Shown here piece after piece: positions 14,482 through 15,239 of a DNA stretch of 15,239 nt. Under the pieces are notes generated by a model. The model saw only the letters and a program-made list of their open reading frames with translations, was not told the origin of the DNA and ran no database searches. Each line of letters opens with the position of its first letter. The stretch's first letter is position 1. The position numbers and the translations under genes were made by a program. The DNA lies in contig JBCCGI010000136.1 of NCBI GenBank assembly GCA_039029355.1, forward strand, positions 1 through 15,239. The letters are read 5' to 3'. The DNA is from JBCCGI01 sp039029355 (GTDB lineage Bacteria > Planctomycetota > UBA1135 > GCA-002686595).

Positions 14482-15093
14482 TCAAAGGACCGTGAGCGGC
14501 GCCTGCTGCCAGTCGCCGTCGACGCGCCGCTCGAGCACGAGCCCCTCCCCCGCGGCACGCACGCGCACGTCCGGCGGCGGATCGACGCCGCCAAGGCGCA
14601 GCGGAGCGGGATCCGCGTCGGCGTCGAGGGTCTCCAGATCGCCGGTCGCGAGGTCGAGCACCGCCAGCCCGCCGGCGTAGATCAGCGTACCCTTGGAGGT
14701 CGAGCGGCCGCGCCAGAGCAGCGCGCGGCCCTCGCCGACGTCCTCGATCGTGTAGTTGCCGTTGCCGTCGCTCGCCGGCTCGCGCACCAGTCGACGCAGC
14801 ACGCGCGCCGTGGCGCTCTCGGGGTCGACGAGCGCGAGCACCTTGACGTCAGAGCTGTGCTGCCGGCGCGTGTCGCTCCACGCGGCGTTGTCGGGGACCG
14901 CGCGGAACACGCCCTCCGACCAGCTGATGAGCAGCGTCCGGCCGTCGTCGAGCAGCGCGGCGCTGTGGACGCGCGTCTCGCTGCGCTCGTCGGGGTAGGG
15001 CGCGGTGGGTCGGTCGAACGGGCTGAAACACCCGGCCAACGGGCTGAAACACCCCGCGAGAAGGAGCGCGGCGAGGGGGAGCTTCGCTCTCAT
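14482..15093 (-). CDS. Small lipoprotein with duplicated lipobox, function unknown
   Basis: The product has 203 residues. The N-terminus MRAKLPLAALLLAGC is a clear lipoprotein signal with Cys15, immediately followed by a second lipobox copy ending at Cys22. The rest is rich in short beta-type segments: AALLDDGRTLLISWSEG, VKVLALVDPES, GRALLWRG, YAGGLAVLDLATGDLETLD. These look like strands of an irregular beta-propeller or a single-sheet scaffold, with no catalytic motif. No family was recognised. ATG 15093 was chosen because it creates the signal sequence; the frame extends upstream only as non-coding-looking sequence. The stop TGA lies 10 bases from the kinase stop in a tail-to-tail arrangement, with no obvious hairpin between. 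It is divergent from the partial gene at 15158. Confidence 0.78.
   Translation of the reverse strand: MRAKLPLAALLLAGCFSPLAGCFSPFDRPTAPYPDERSETRVHSAALLDDGRTLLISWSEGVFRAVPDNAAWSDTRRQHSSDVKVLALVDPESATARVLRRLVREPASDGNGNYTIEDVGEGRALLWRGRSTSKGTLIYAGGLAVLDLATGDLETLDADADPAPLRLGGVDPPPDVRVRAAGEGLVLERRVDGDWQQAPLTVL
15017..15058 (-). repeat. Tandem 21-base duplication of a lipobox
   Basis: Two adjacent 21-base copies (15017-15037 and 15038-15058) agree at 19 of 21 positions. They lie in frame inside the lipoprotein gene and repeat the heptad A-G-C-F-S-P-(L/F), so the mature region begins with two potential lipid-accepting cysteines seven residues apart. Confidence 0.85.
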
Positions 15094-15101
15094 GGCGACA
15101 C

Positions 15102-15107
15102 AAGCTA
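15102..15107 (-). promoter_or_regulatory. TAGCTT, possible -10 for the lipoprotein gene
   Basis: On the minus strand TAGCTT matches TAnnnT and lies 8 bases before the ATG at 15093, where no Shine-Dalgarno is seen. The spacing would suit a leaderless or nearly leaderless mRNA. The evidence is only positional. Confidence 0.3.
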
Positions 15108-15140
15108 GCCCAGCGCGGGCACGGGGAGGAGGGCGCCCGT

Positions 15141-15146
15141 TAGAAT
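15141..15146 (+). promoter_or_regulatory. TAGAAT, possible -10 for the 15158 gene
   Basis: TAGAAT sits 11 bases before the ATG at 15158. It is part of a TAGAATCCGC ... CCCCATG pattern identical to that before the gene at 6629. No Shine-Dalgarno is present between it and the start. Confidence 0.35.
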
Positions 15147-15157
15147 CCGCGCGCCCC

Positions 15158-15239
15158 ATGCCGCAGCTTGAACGACGCGCGCGCCGCGACGGGCTGGTCA
15201 CGTACCGCTCGCCCTCGCTGGCCGCCCTGGAGGTTCCGC
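15158..15239 (+). CDS. Start of a gene, possibly YfiH/PgeF-like (laccase-domain) protein, truncated by window end
   Basis: Twenty-seven codons are visible from the ATG at 15158 to the window end. The peptide has a basic start (MPQLERRARRDG) and then TYRSPSLAALEVP. Members of the YfiH/PgeF family (polyphenol oxidase or purine nucleoside phosphorylase type, with some implicated in cell-wall peptide editing) often begin with a similar short stretch before a conserved H-x-F-T/S-T-R motif, which would fall just outside the window. Codon use is strongly GC3, so a real gene is likely. The family assignment is a guess from a short stretch. Confidence 0.45.
   Translation, partial: MPQLERRARRDGLVTYRSPSLAALEVP

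Noticed and set aside
1..15239. CRISPR array, tRNA/rRNA genes, insertion sequence, phage or toxin-antitoxin genes
   Set aside because: No spaced direct repeats, cloverleaf-like sequence, terminal inverted repeats, transposase or integrase motifs, or toxin-antitoxin pairs were recognised on either strand.

Overview
The window is about 15.2 kb of very GC-rich bacterial DNA (third codon positions are almost all G or C). It holds ten intact or nearly intact genes, partial genes at both ends and one probable gene remnant. The mix of carboxypeptidase-regulatory-like repeats, a sialate O-acetylesterase-family esterase, an FG-GAP/VCBS propeller, lipoproteins and a CckA-like hybrid kinase is typical of a high-GC planctomycete. 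A myxobacterium-like lineage is the main alternative. No rRNA, tRNA, CRISPR array, IS element or phage gene was seen, and no gap between genes exceeds about 215 bases.

Left part (1-2992, plus strand). The C-terminal part of a surface protein with five carboxypeptidase-regulatory-like beta repeats comes first. It is followed by a secreted protein with two lipocalin-like halves and a good Shine-Dalgarno. Next is a 54-codon open stretch with clear coding character but no start, probably the tail of a lost gene.

Middle part (2999-9895, minus strand). Read from right to left: a secreted metallo-beta-lactamase-fold hydrolase, a multi-pass membrane protein whose start overlaps it, a secreted seven-motif FG-GAP/VCBS protein, a two-helix membrane protein of unknown function, a threonine-dehydratase-like PLP enzyme, and a sialate O-acetylesterase-family protein. 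The last three are joined by GTGA and ATGA stop/start overlaps, so they are very probably translationally coupled.

Right part (9967-15239). A lipoprotein fuses a duplicated retropepsin-like domain to an SGNH/GDSL esterase domain. It is followed by a 925-residue hybrid sensor kinase (CHASE-like sensor, two PAS, HisKA, HATPase, receiver). A small convergent lipoprotein carries a duplicated lipobox, and the window ends in the first codons of a gene that may belong to the YfiH/PgeF (laccase-domain) family.

Nothing here is recognisable as a defence, secretion or biosynthetic system. The most unusual points are the protease-like/SGNH fusion, the coupled unknown-membrane-protein/PLP-enzyme/esterase operon, the gene remnant at 2828-2992, the duplicated lipobox, and a recurring TAGAAT-type element just upstream of starts that lack a Shine-Dalgarno.
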